DNA of 64,000 nucleotides from Pseudovibrio brasiliensis (GTDB lineage Bacteria; Pseudomonadota; Alphaproteobacteria; Rhizobiales; Stappiaceae): NCBI RefSeq assembly GCF_018282095.1, contig NZ_CP074126.1, positions 2,924,501 to 2,988,500 of the forward strand, read 5' to 3'. Shown piece by piece: positions 1 to 8,734 of this stretch (position 1 is its first letter; each line of letters starts with the position of its first letter). The notes under the pieces were generated by a model. It saw only the letters and a program-made list of their open reading frames with translations, ran no database searches and was not told where the DNA came from. The position numbers and the translations under genes were made by a program.

Positions 1-552
1 CTCGGCGATAAGCTCCCCCACTTGCATTACAATCTTGGGTGCAAGGCCTTCCGTCGGTTCATCAATGATGATCAGGTCTGGATCTCCCATCAACGTCCGG
101 CATATGGTCAGCATCTGTTTTTCACCGCCAGAGAGTACCCCCGCTGCCGTATCTGCCCGTGATTTGAGGTTGGGGAACATGTCGAGCATCTGTTCAATGC
201 TCCACTTGCCTGGCTTGCGCATATCTTTGATGCCAAGCAGCAGATTGTCCCGCACACTCATCATGGGAAAGATATCGCGGTTCTCCGGCACATAGCCCAG
301 CCCCTTGCGTGCAATACTGTGGCTTGGCTGACCAGAGATGTTCTCGCCCTTGAACCAGATGTCTCCCTTTGGCGCCACCTCACCCATAATCGCTTTGGCT
401 GTGGTGGAACGCCCGACGCCATTGCGTCCCAACAATGCCGTTACACTGCCTTTAGGTACATCCATGCTTACCCCGCGCAGCACATGGCTTTTGCCATAAA
501 ACGCGTGCAGATCACGGACTTTCAGCATTTCATTTGAAACAGGAGTGCTCAT
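1..552 (-). CDS. livF: ABC importer ATP-binding protein LivF (partial)
   Basis: Cytoplasmic ATPase of a branched-chain amino acid/amide importer; it pairs with LivG to power the LivH-LivM channel. The gene runs off the left edge, so only about the first 184 codons are present. Translation from the ATG at 552 gives MSTPVSNEMLKVRDLHAFYG, then a nucleotide-binding site, an LSGGEKQ signature and a Walker B ending in IDEPTEGLAP. The Walker A reads GRNGVGRSTT, with arginine where the catalytic lysine normally stands. The start overlaps the livG stop (ATGA), as expected in this operon. Family assignment is firm; the transported substrate cannot be read from the sequence. Confidence 0.93.
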   Translation of the reverse strand, partial: MSTPVSNEMLKVRDLHAFYGKSHVLRGVSMDVPKGSVTALLGRNGVGRSTTAKAIMGEVAPKGDIWFKGENISGQPSHSIARKGLGYVPENRDIFPMMSVRDNLLLGIKDMRKPGKWSIEQMLDMFPNLKSRADTAAGVLSGGEKQMLTICRTLMGDPDLIIIDEPTEGLAPKIVMQVGELIAE

Positions 553-1319
553 GCCGTCACCTCCGCGAAATCTGCCTCATCTCCTAGATACGCTTCCCGA
601 ACCCGCTCATTTCCACGGATCTCCTCTGGCGTTCCAGTCGCGATAATTTCACCATAAACAAGCACGGAAATCCGGTCGGACAGGCCAAAGACAACCCCCA
701 TATCATGCTCCACAATCAGCAGGGTTTTGCCTTCCGTTGCCATCTCAATCAGCTCGATTGCCCGGTCGGTTTCAGAATGGCTCATGCCCGCAGTCGGCTC
801 ATCCAGCAAGATCACATCAGCCCCACCCGCAATGGTGATGGCAATCTCCAAAGTGCGCTGATCCGCATAGGTCAAAAGCACGGCAGGCACATCAGCCTTC
901 TCCGTCAGTCCAACCTTCTCCAGCACCTCTGCTGTCTTACGCTGCACTTCTTTCAGGTTACCGATATTGCGCCAGAAACTGTGCCCATAGCCAAGTGACC
1001 ACAGCACTCCGCAGCGCACATTCTCCCGCACGGACATGTTGGCGAAGATGTTGGAGACCTGAAAACTCCGCGAAAGCCCAAGCCGGTTGATCTCATAGGG
1101 TTTCAGGCCTGAGATCTGCCGCCCACCCAGACTGATTGTGCCAGAACTTGGCGGAAACGATCCGGAGATCAGGTTGAACAACGTAGACTTGCCAGCCCCA
1201 TTCGGCCCAATGATCGCATGGCGCTCACCTCGTACGATCTCTAGCGAGACCCCTTCAATGATCTTTGCAGGACCAAAGCTTTTACGCACATCCGTCAGCT
1301 GTAAAGCAGGAGCTGTCAT
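549..1319 (-). CDS. livG: ABC importer ATP-binding protein LivG
   Basis: Second ATPase of the importer, 256 residues, the usual LivG length. It begins MTAPALQLTDVRKSFG and has a standard Walker A (GPNGAGKST), Walker B (VILLDEPTAGMS) and switch histidine (IVEHDMGVVF). The signature region reads LLTYADQRTLEIA, the degenerate form typical of LivG-type ATPases. The ATG at 1319 overlaps the livM stop as ATGA, which favours it over a longer in-frame start inside livM. Unlike LivF it keeps the Walker A lysine, so it could carry hydrolysis if LivF is impaired. Operon with livK, livH, livM and livF. Confidence 0.95.
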   Translation of the reverse strand: MTAPALQLTDVRKSFGPAKIIEGVSLEIVRGERHAIIGPNGAGKSTLFNLISGSFPPSSGTISLGGRQISGLKPYEINRLGLSRSFQVSNIFANMSVRENVRCGVLWSLGYGHSFWRNIGNLKEVQRKTAEVLEKVGLTEKADVPAVLLTYADQRTLEIAITIAGGADVILLDEPTAGMSHSETDRAIELIEMATEGKTLLIVEHDMGVVFGLSDRISVLVYGEIIATGTPEEIRGNERVREAYLGDEADFAEVTA

Positions 1320-2593
1320 GAGCCTGCCCCTTCCTGTCTGGAAAGCACTCTGAGCAAGCCCATGCCGACACACGCCAGCACAAGGCCAATCCCCCATGGC
1401 ATCACCTGATCCGGCGCCAGGTGCCAGCCAAACGGCTCAAACGCTTCGCCAAAACCATTGGAATGACGAACAGCCAGTTCCACCAGCACAACAACACCAG
1501 CTGAGGCAAGAAGCGCAGAAACCAGATAAGCCCCAAGCCGGAGGAACTCCTTCACTCCGAAGGCGCCTTTGAAAGCATTGGCCCCACTCAGCAACAAACC
1601 AGCAAGACCACCCGGCGCAAACAGGATCATTCCGATAAACAGCAGGCCCAGATAAAGCAGCCAGGCTTCAGAGTAGTCAGAGAGGTTGGACTGCATAAAG
1701 GTCAGTACCACAGCGCCAAGAATCGGACCTGCGAAATAGCGCGCACCTCCAATATATGCCATCAACAGAACCAGACCGGACGGTACAACACTCAGACTCT
1801 CCGGCGTAAAGATCTCATAGTTCACCGCAGACATACCGCCTGCCAAGCCAGCAAACCCGCCAGCCGCGATGAACACCAAATAGCGAACCCGGTTGGGGTT
1901 ATAGCCCACAAACTGAACCCGTTCCGGATTGTCCCGCACCGCTTGCGCCAACTTGCCAAGCGGCGTTCGGGTGAAGGCATACATCAGTGCGGTGCCCAGA
2001 AACGTCCAGAAGGCGATGAACCAGTAAACCTCGCCCAGAGGACCAAGCGACAAGCCAAACAGCTCAATGCCGTTCATCCTGTCACCTGTGATCCCCTCTT
2101 CTCCACCAAACACGCTGATAAACATGAACCCAGCAGCCGCCACAAGCTCAGCAATGCCAAGCGAGATCATGGCAAACGGCACACCAGCGCGCCGACAAGA
2201 CGGCCAGCCGATGACAGCTCCCGCCAGTGCTCCGCCAGCAAAGCCCACCAATGGCAAGGCAAACATGGGGAACGCCGCCCAGACACCGCCATCGTAGCTG
2301 GCATTCTCAATGGCATTCATCCCGTGCATCGCCGCGTAGCCACCAAGGCCAAAGTAAACCGCATGGCCAAACGAAAGCATGCCAGCCTGCCCCAGCAACA
2401 TGTTGTAGGAGAGCGCAAAAACCATGTTGATGCCAATGGCATTGAACAGCGACAGCCATGTTCTGGAAGGCTCAAACAGCGGAATGCTCAAAAGGATCAA
2501 AGCAAGCAGCAGGAGTGGTAGTACCCGTGTTGCAAACTTGTAGCGCGCACTTGGCGCCAGATCAGGCAACCGGTCAAGACTGTAGTCGGTCAA
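1316..2593 (-). CDS. livM: Branched-chain amino acid-type ABC permease LivM
   Basis: Inner-membrane permease that forms the channel with LivH. The protein has 425 residues with many hydrophobic segments and the family motif around residues 60-90 (YNMLLGQAGMLSFGHAVYFG). It is longer than many LivM proteins: after the usual end (FAPGGLAGLLL, near residue 330) come about 90 residues holding two more predicted membrane segments. The ATG overlaps the livH stop by four bases and the stop overlaps livG, so translation is coupled. The role of the C-terminal extension is unknown. Confidence 0.94.
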   Translation of the reverse strand: MTDYSLDRLPDLAPSARYKFATRVLPLLLLALILLSIPLFEPSRTWLSLFNAIGINMVFALSYNMLLGQAGMLSFGHAVYFGLGGYAAMHGMNAIENASYDGGVWAAFPMFALPLVGFAGGALAGAVIGWPSCRRAGVPFAMISLGIAELVAAAGFMFISVFGGEEGITGDRMNGIELFGLSLGPLGEVYWFIAFWTFLGTALMYAFTRTPLGKLAQAVRDNPERVQFVGYNPNRVRYLVFIAAGGFAGLAGGMSAVNYEIFTPESLSVVPSGLVLLMAYIGGARYFAGPILGAVVLTFMQSNLSDYSEAWLLYLGLLFIGMILFAPGGLAGLLLSGANAFKGAFGVKEFLRLGAYLVSALLASAGVVVLVELAVRHSNGFGEAFEPFGWHLAPDQVMPWGIGLVLACVGMGLLRVLSRQEGAGS

Positions 2594-3522
2594 AACTCAC
2601 GCTCCCCCATCAGACCGCGCGGACGCAGCATCAACATCAGAACCAGAAGAATGAACGGCAACATGGGCGCCAGAGACGCAATCGTAATGCGCCCGATGTC
2701 TCCATCCGCACTCAATCCTGCAAACGAGAAGATCTCGGCGAAACTAGCATCGATGGAAATAGCGAAGGTCTGCAAGAAGCCAATCAGCAAGCTGGCAATA
2801 AACGCCCCCTCCAGACTGCCCATACCACCAACCACGACCACCACGAAGACAATCGGCCCGATGGAAAACGCCATAGACGGCTCCGTAACCAGATAGTTGC
2901 CGCCGATCACGCCAGCCAACCCCGCCAGCGCACATCCAGCCGCAAACACCAGCATAAAAATCCGCGGCACGTTATGTCCCAGATGAGACACCATATGCGG
3001 ATGCGTCAGCGATGCCTGAATGATAAGCCCAATCCGAGTACGCTTCAGCAGATACCACAGTCCCGCCAGCATCCCGATGGACACAGCCAGCATGAAAATC
3101 CGGTAGGCCGGATATTGGGAGCCGAAAAGTTCAAAGAGAGAAAAATTCAGCTCAGATGGAATCTCATAGGCAACAGCAAACTTGCCCCAGATGATCTTCA
3201 CCAGCTCTTCAATCACATAAGCCAGCCCGAAGGTGAAAAGCAGCTCGGCCACATGTCCGCTGGCGTGCACTTTGCGCAGGCCCCACTTTTCAACGCACGC
3301 TCCAGCGGCTCCAACGCAAATCGGCGCAAGAAATAACGCAAACCAGAATCCGGTGTGCTGGCCAAGGGTGAAAGCAAAGTAGGCACCCAGCATATAAAAG
3401 CTGGCATGGGCCATATTAAGAACGCCCATCATACTGAAAATCAACGTCAATCCGCTGGACAGCATGAAGAGCAACAGGCCATAGATCAGCCCGTTGAGCA
3501 GAGCAAAAACAACCGTCTCCAT
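2590..3522 (-). CDS. livH: Branched-chain amino acid-type ABC permease LivH
   Basis: Inner-membrane permease, about 310 residues from METVVFALLNGLIYGLLLFM, with the LivH-type motif MMGVLNMAHASFYMLGAY. A longer in-frame start exists at 3570, but the ATG at 3522 is preceded by a GGGGA ribosome site at good spacing and gives the normal length. It lies 69 bases after the binding-protein gene and overlaps livM by four bases. It partners LivM in moving the ligand delivered by the periplasmic binding protein. Confidence 0.93.
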   Translation of the reverse strand: METVVFALLNGLIYGLLLFMLSSGLTLIFSMMGVLNMAHASFYMLGAYFAFTLGQHTGFWFALFLAPICVGAAGACVEKWGLRKVHASGHVAELLFTFGLAYVIEELVKIIWGKFAVAYEIPSELNFSLFELFGSQYPAYRIFMLAVSIGMLAGLWYLLKRTRIGLIIQASLTHPHMVSHLGHNVPRIFMLVFAAGCALAGLAGVIGGNYLVTEPSMAFSIGPIVFVVVVVGGMGSLEGAFIASLLIGFLQTFAISIDASFAEIFSFAGLSADGDIGRITIASLAPMLPFILLVLMLMLRPRGLMGEREF

Positions 3523-3591
3523 AACATCCCCTAGAAAACTGGGCGTACTCAGACCCAATTGTCCGAGCACGCCATTGATCAGACGAGAATG

Positions 3592-4824
3592 TTAGGAAGG
3601 ACGCCGCATCTTACACGTGGTCGGTGTTTCAGTCGCAGCTGCCGGAATGGTGATATCTGTCTTGAACCCGTAACCTGTGTTCTCAACATCACGGGCAACA
3701 CTCTCAGAAAACGTAGAGATATAAAGCGGTTGCATCAGCTGATGATCCTCCGCCCGCATGGTCACCTCACCATAGGGCGTCTCATAAGTCATGCCTTCCA
3801 GCGCCGCAGCAATCTTGGGAACGTCCACCGACCCCACACCATCAACCGCTTTGTCCAGCATATTCATCAGCGTGAAAACACGCTCATAATAGTAATCGAG
3901 GCTGTTGGTTTTCTCAAAATCATCCACCCGCACCATCTGCTTCTCAGAGGCTTCAATATTTTCATGGAACTCGGTGATCTGCTTCACCAATCCAACAGCG
4001 CTTTGCCCCATCGCCGTCGGAGCCCCGAGACCGCCACCATAGAACGTCAGATACGGCACAGTATGACCAGACGCATTGGCCGCCTTCACCAACAGGGTCA
4101 TATCTGTCCCCCAGTTGCCGGTGAACACAACATCAGCTTTCGCGCTCATCATCTTTTGAACGTATGGCGTAAAATCCTTAACCTTGCCAATAGGATGAAG
4201 CTCGGCTCCAACAATCTTAATATCCGGACGTTTCTCTTCAATCATAGACTTCGCAGCAGCCGTGAATGCCCGTCCATAAGAGTAATCCTGCGCCAGAATA
4301 TAGGCAGATTTGATGTCCTTCTGATCTCGCAGCCAGTCCGTCAGGCCTGCCATTTTCATGTCCACATGCGCATCAAACCGGAAGTGCCAATAGTTGCACT
4401 TCTTGTTGGTGAGTGCCGGATCAACCGCCGCATAGTTTAGGAAAAGTACCTCTTCTCCCGGATTACGCTTGTTGTGCTTGGCAATCGCGTCTGTCAAAGC
4501 ATTGGCAACACTCGACCCATTCCCCTGCGCGATAAAGCGAACACCCTGATCAATCGCCTTTTGCAGCTGTACAAGGCTCTCTTTTGGATTGATTTTATTA
4601 TCAAAAGCAACCACTTCCACCTGCATGCCGCCCATGCCACCGGCAGCATTGATCTCATCCGCCGCATATCGGAAGTGCTTTAACCCCGCATCACCCGTAC
4701 TCCCAAACGGACCTGACAGCGGATCAATATAGCCAATCTTGATTGTTTCAGCTTCCGCAGAGAGAACTCCACCAGAAAGCAGAAGTGCAGTTAGACTAGT
4801 TTTCCAGAAAACACCTTTAGACAA
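3592..4824 (-). CDS. Periplasmic substrate-binding protein of Liv-type importer
   Basis: Periplasmic ligand-binding protein (type 1 periplasmic fold, LivK/UrtA-like) feeding the importer downstream. A TTG at 4824, just after a strong GGGGAGGGG ribosome site, gives a 410-residue protein with a clear signal peptide (TSLTALLLSGGVLSAEAE) and a mature start ETIKIGYIDPLSG. Longer in-frame starts upstream would spoil the signal peptide. The body shows the family pattern of alternating binding lobes, for example FIAQGNGSSVANALTDAI. It is first in the operon, as usual for the most abundant subunit. Ligand unknown: an amino acid, amide, urea or aromatic acid are all possible. Confidence 0.9.
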   Translation of the reverse strand: MSKGVFWKTSLTALLLSGGVLSAEAETIKIGYIDPLSGPFGSTGDAGLKHFRYAADEINAAGGMGGMQVEVVAFDNKINPKESLVQLQKAIDQGVRFIAQGNGSSVANALTDAIAKHNKRNPGEEVLFLNYAAVDPALTNKKCNYWHFRFDAHVDMKMAGLTDWLRDQKDIKSAYILAQDYSYGRAFTAAAKSMIEEKRPDIKIVGAELHPIGKVKDFTPYVQKMMSAKADVVFTGNWGTDMTLLVKAANASGHTVPYLTFYGGGLGAPTAMGQSAVGLVKQITEFHENIEASEKQMVRVDDFEKTNSLDYYYERVFTLMNMLDKAVDGVGSVDVPKIAAALEGMTYETPYGEVTMRAEDHQLMQPLYISTFSESVARDVENTGYGFKTDITIPAAATETPTTCKMRRPS

Positions 4825-5131
4825 AACAACCCCTCCCCTAAAATGATTTTTCTTTATAATTTTATTAAGGCAATGAGATCGGCAACACGTTCTATTGTCA
4901 AGCAATAAGTAAAACTCAATTCTGCATAGTGACTTAAGCCAGTTTCACATTCATTTCACATATGATTCAGCTGCAGAAAGTCTTCACCACAAGTAACTCG
5001 ACAGCAGTATTGTATGCGGCCTGCAAATTTCTTCTTCAAACGCCAGTGTTTTGTATCAAACAGCACAACACTTGATTGAGACGCCCCCTACAGAATAACC
5101 CAGATAAATCAGTAGAGTTAGGGACTGTCGA
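4825..5131. promoter_or_regulatory. Divergent promoter region between importer and T3SS chaperone
   Basis: This 307-base AT-rich stretch separates the minus-strand importer from the plus-strand T3SS chaperone and must hold both promoters; no ORF is convincing. At 5046-5068 it contains GTGTTTTGTATCAAACAG followed by CACAA. The 16-mer GTATCAAACAGCACAA (5053-5068) recurs with one mismatch at 21,679-21,694, and related sequences occur before other T3SS genes. The element ends 63 bases before the chaperone start codon. Confidence 0.55.
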
Positions 5132-5590
5132 ATGGACAACTTCAAAATCATTCACGACTTGATGGTTGAAGTCGGGCCGCTTCTGGAAGCCTTGGAAATA
5201 TCAGAGTACGCCGAAGCAAAAACCTGGACCATTCTTCTGGAAGATTTCCTCCTCATTCTGGAGAGTGATGAGGACAACGGCATCCTGCACATCTCCACGA
5301 TCCTCGCAGCCCCAACACCGGAAGTGCGGCAGGAGACCTATCGAAAAGTCCTCTACTATTCTGGCCAGCAACAGGCAGAAGACAACTACCGTGTTGGTCT
5401 TGTTGAGAAAGATGGTGACCTTGCGCTGATCAAGACCGAGTACACCAACAACCTCGACAAAAACAAACTCTACACCACGCTCAGAAACTTCGTCAGCGAA
5501 GCATCAAAGCTCAACGACATGATCGAAACAAGCGCCACACCCCAAATCGCGCTGACTGAAAACACCGGCGAGATCATCTTACCTGCGTAA
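5132..5590 (+). CDS. CesT/SycE-like type III secretion chaperone
   Basis: A small acidic cytoplasmic protein (152 residues) with the size and helix-strand pattern of class I T3SS chaperones (CesT/SycE/Tir chaperone family). These form dimers that hold one or a few effectors in a secretion-ready state. Visible features are an amphipathic N-terminal helix, a strand-rich middle (HISTILAAP, YRVGLVEKDGDLALIKTEY) and a C-terminal helix (LYTTLRNFVSEASKLNDMI). No catalytic motif is seen. It lies just upstream of sctV and near the candidate effector at 7985-8734, which could be its client. Assignment rests on pattern and context. Confidence 0.7.
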   Translation: MDNFKIIHDLMVEVGPLLEALEISEYAEAKTWTILLEDFLLILESDEDNGILHISTILAAPTPEVRQETYRKVLYYSGQQQAEDNYRVGLVEKDGDLALIKTEYTNNLDKNKLYTTLRNFVSEASKLNDMIETSATPQIALTENTGEIILPA

Positions 5591-5739
5591 TTGGCATTTC
5601 CGTGCAGGGAAAACCCGAAATCATCTCTTAAATTTTTACTCAAGTGTTTGCTGCGGCACACCTGTGGCTTTTTCCAATTGTTAGAAGCGAAAGGTGAGTT
5701 GGCCTGAAAGCAAGAGCAGGCTGAAATCAGGAGCAGGAC

Positions 5740-7878
5740 GTGCAAAAAATCTTTCAAACGATGTCGCAGAGAAATGACGTTCTCTTGGCATTTCTGTTGA
5801 TCGCAATCGTATTCATGATGATCCTTCCGTTGCCGACGGTTCTCGTGGATACGCTGATTGCCATCAACCTCAGCCTTGCAGCAATCCTGCTCATGGCCGC
5901 GCTCTACCTGAAGGATGTTGTCGCCCTTTCGGCGTTCCCGTCCATCTTGCTTCTGACAACCCTCTTCCGCTTGTCGCTGTCCATCACGACGACCCGTCTG
6001 ATCTTGTTGAAAGCCGATGCCGGTGAAATCATCGACACCTTCGGCAACTTCGTGGTGCAAGGCAATCTGGTCGTCGGTATTGTTATCTTCCTGATCCTCA
6101 CCATCGTAAACTTCCTTGTGATCACCAAGGGCTCCGAACGCGTGGCAGAGGTTTCCGCCCGCTTCTCCCTTGATGCGATGCCGGGCAAGCAGATGTCTAT
6201 CGACTCTGACATGCGTGCCGGCCAGATCGAGCTGGACGAAGCAAAGCGTCGCCGCTCCAAGCTGGAAAAAGAAAGCCAGCTTTATGGTTCCATGGACGGC
6301 GCCATGAAGTTCGTGAAGGGCGATGCCATCGCGGGCCTGATCATCACCGCCGTTAACATCATCGGCGGCGTCATCATCGGCACCTCCCAGCATGGTATGA
6401 GCGCCGTTGACGCGCTGGATCGCTACACCATCCTCACCATTGGTGATGGTCTGGTAGCGCAGATCCCAGCTCTGTTCATCTCCATCACCGCTGGCTTCAT
6501 GGTTACCCGCGTAAGCACCGATGACTCCAGCGATCTTGGCTCTGACATCGCCAAACAGTTGAACGGTGAACCAAAAGCCCTGATGATCGCAGCAGCCATC
6601 ATGGTTGGCTTCGCGCTGATCCCTGGCTTCCCTTCTGTTATCTTCCTGCTGCTGGCAGCTATCTTTGGTTCCATCGCTTACTTTGCAATGCGTCGGACCA
6701 AAACCCAATCCGCGAAGAAAGACTCTCAGCAACTCTCGGCTTTTGCCCCGGCTATAGCGCCGGAAGGTGAAGCGCAGATGATGCCAGATGAAGACATGGC
6801 AACCGAGGTGGAAGCCGCACAGGATCTGGCGATTACCATCACGGTTCCTTTGATCGTCGATATCTCATCTTCCGTACGCTCCACCCTCAACCCGAAGAAG
6901 CTGGACAGAGAAGTCGCAAAGGTTCGCAAGGCGCTTTACTTCGATCTCGGCGTCCCCTTCCCTGGCATCAAGCTGCGCCTGAACGAGAGCCTGCCTGAAG
7001 GCGAGTACCGCATCCTCGTCAATGAGGTGCCGGTTGCCCGTGGCGCAGCCCGTTCTGGTTACTTCATTGCCCGCGAAACACCGCCAAACCTTGCCATGTT
7101 CAACATCCCTTACGAGGAAGGTGACAGCTTCTTGCCAAACACCCCATCCTTCTGGGTGAGCAACAGACACTTTGAGCAGGCAACCCGCGCAGGCATTCAA
7201 ACCCTGACTCTGACCGGCATGCTCAGTCTGCATCTGGCTCATGTCCTCAAGCAGCACGCGGCAGAGTTCCTCGGCATTCAGGAATGCATGTTCCTGCTCA
7301 AGCACATGGAAAGCGACTTTGACGAACTGGTGCGCGAAGTGAACCGCGCCGTCCCGCTCATTTCACTCGCTGATGTTCTCAAACGACTGGTGCGCGAAGA
7401 CATCTCCATCCGTGACATGCGCACAATTCTTCAGGCCATCGTGGAATGGGGCCAGAAGGAAAAAGATCCGCTCATGCTGACAGAGCACATCCGCATGGCA
7501 TTGAGCCGCTACATCACGCATAAGTACTCCGCAGGCCAGCACATCATCCCGGCGTACCTCATCGACAAAGACATCGAGGACGAAGTGCGCGGTGCAATCA
7601 GACAGACCAGCGGCGCGTCTTATCTGGCTCTGTCACCAGACACCCACCGCCAGCTCATCACCGTCATGCGCAGCGCCATCGGCGATAATCTGGCCCACAA
7701 CGGTATTGCTCCGGTGATCCTGGTACCAATGGATATCCGCCGGTTCTTCCGCAAAGTGATTGAGCGCGATTACGCGGATCTGGCGGTGCTCTCCTTCCAG
7801 GAGCTTGCACCAAACGCAAACATCCAGCCACTAGAGAAAATCAGTTTACGCGGCAAGGTTGGCACCCTACCAGCCTGA
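5740..7878 (+). CDS. sctV: T3SS export gate protein SctV
   Basis: Major export-gate protein of the injectisome (YscV/LcrD, InvA, EscV, FlhA family), which forms a nonameric ring in the inner membrane. The GTG at 5740 follows AGGAGCAGGA, a better ribosome site than that of the ATG seven codons on. The 712 residues match the family: eight hydrophobic segments in the first ~320 residues, the conserved stretch FPSILLLTTLFRLSLSITTT, the FHIPEP-type loop (ERVAEVSARFSLDAMPGKQM), then a cytoplasmic domain that binds chaperone-substrate complexes. It stands apart from the other core genes, on the other strand. In Ysc systems it follows sctX-sctY; here those genes are 28 kb away. Confidence 0.97.
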   Translation: MQKIFQTMSQRNDVLLAFLLIAIVFMMILPLPTVLVDTLIAINLSLAAILLMAALYLKDVVALSAFPSILLLTTLFRLSLSITTTRLILLKADAGEIIDTFGNFVVQGNLVVGIVIFLILTIVNFLVITKGSERVAEVSARFSLDAMPGKQMSIDSDMRAGQIELDEAKRRRSKLEKESQLYGSMDGAMKFVKGDAIAGLIITAVNIIGGVIIGTSQHGMSAVDALDRYTILTIGDGLVAQIPALFISITAGFMVTRVSTDDSSDLGSDIAKQLNGEPKALMIAAAIMVGFALIPGFPSVIFLLLAAIFGSIAYFAMRRTKTQSAKKDSQQLSAFAPAIAPEGEAQMMPDEDMATEVEAAQDLAITITVPLIVDISSSVRSTLNPKKLDREVAKVRKALYFDLGVPFPGIKLRLNESLPEGEYRILVNEVPVARGAARSGYFIARETPPNLAMFNIPYEEGDSFLPNTPSFWVSNRHFEQATRAGIQTLTLTGMLSLHLAHVLKQHAAEFLGIQECMFLLKHMESDFDELVREVNRAVPLISLADVLKRLVREDISIRDMRTILQAIVEWGQKEKDPLMLTEHIRMALSRYITHKYSAGQHIIPAYLIDKDIEDEVRGAIRQTSGASYLALSPDTHRQLITVMRSAIGDNLAHNGIAPVILVPMDIRRFFRKVIERDYADLAVLSFQELAPNANIQPLEKISLRGKVGTLPA

Positions 7879-7921
7879 TCCCCGAATACCGCGTAAAACC
7901 TGCCCTTTGCCCGGGCAGTGA

Positions 7922-7980
7922 AGGTGGAACCCGAATAACCAAAATCAGAAGCCCCAACTTCGGGTAATCGGGTTCCACCT
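7922..7980. terminator. Bidirectional terminator between sctV and effector gene
   Basis: A long near-perfect inverted repeat: AGGTGGAACCCGA at 7922-7934 pairs with TCGGGTTCCACCT at 7968-7980, and the stem extends inward with a mismatch (ATAACC against GGGTAA). It sits between the convergent sctV and 7985-8734 genes, followed by an AT-rich run. Sequence and position suit a shared transcription end. Confidence 0.7.
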
Positions 7981-7984
7981 ATTA

Positions 7985-8734
7985 TTAAAATGTCGGGAAG
8001 AAATCATCATCCTCGGTGATCTCAGCACCGTACTCCCCGTCATCAAACTGAAAATCCTTATAACCATCCTCTTTGGTCGCTCCAGCTTTTAAGCCCTCCT
8101 CCAGAACCTTAAAGGCATCAGCAACCTGATTTGCAGGATTTTTCCAAAATACAATCTGGCCAAAAATCATTGCTTCTGAGTAAGTCCCTAAGGAAGTGAG
8201 CACTTTTGCTGCATCATCTTTGTTGAATGGATTTCCGTCTGGTTTAATCAGTGCAAGATGCACACCTTTTACTTTGGTGCCATCTCGCACGGTAACACCT
8301 ATACAAGAACTAAAGCCGGTGAACTTGATCTCCCTTTCAGCGCACCCAACTTCACGTTCCGCGATGGCCATCACATCTTTGGCTTCCTGCAAGCTACCAT
8401 CTTCCGGCAACACCAGATCAGGTACTGGCTCTTTCTCATCGACAGGGGGAACATCCTCGGGTTTGGATTGGCCTTGCGCTTCAACTTCTTCCTTGCCTTC
8501 AACCTGTTCTTTCTCAGGAGCGGCTTCCTCAACCTTGTCCTGAGCATTAGCATTAACAGGCTCTTGCGGATTAACTTTGGCTTGCTCCTCAGCCTTCAAT
8601 GTCTCCTCATTGGAGCTTGCAGATTGCTCAGGAGGTGTTTCAGGGTCTTCCTCATTGATTGGCGCAGGGATATTAGGATCGACGCCAATGTACTTTAAAA
8701 CATCAGTTGCCCAAGTTTCATGCTCAGTACCCAT
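7985..8734 (-). CDS. Candidate T3SS effector with CheD/CNF1-like Cys-His deamidase motif
   Basis: A 249-residue acidic protein with two parts. Residues 1-115 are rich in Glu, Pro, Gln and Ala and look disordered, like an effector's secretion and chaperone-binding region. Residues 120-225 look folded and contain TGFSSCIGVTVRDG followed by KVKGVHLAL. Cys144 and His159 lie 15 residues apart, the spacing of the catalytic Cys866/His881 of CNF1, and the strand-C-strand-GxH pattern recalls CheD and BLF1 glutamine deamidases. Thr139 is near the position of the conserved CheD threonine. No signal peptide; ATG at 8734 follows CGGAGA. The family link is pattern-based, not proven; the neighbours make a secreted effector the best guess. 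Confidence 0.5.
   Translation of the reverse strand: MGTEHETWATDVLKYIGVDPNIPAPINEEDPETPPEQSASSNEETLKAEEQAKVNPQEPVNANAQDKVEEAAPEKEQVEGKEEVEAQGQSKPEDVPPVDEKEPVPDLVLPEDGSLQEAKDVMAIAEREVGCAEREIKFTGFSSCIGVTVRDGTKVKGVHLALIKPDGNPFNKDDAAKVLTSLGTYSEAMIFGQIVFWKNPANQVADAFKVLEEGLKAGATKEDGYKDFQFDDGEYGAEITEDDDFFPTF

Noticed and set aside
2458-3336. A 292-residue plus-strand open frame opposite livH and livM.
   Set aside because: It is the reverse of two well-supported membrane protein genes and has a Gln/His/Arg-rich nonsense composition.
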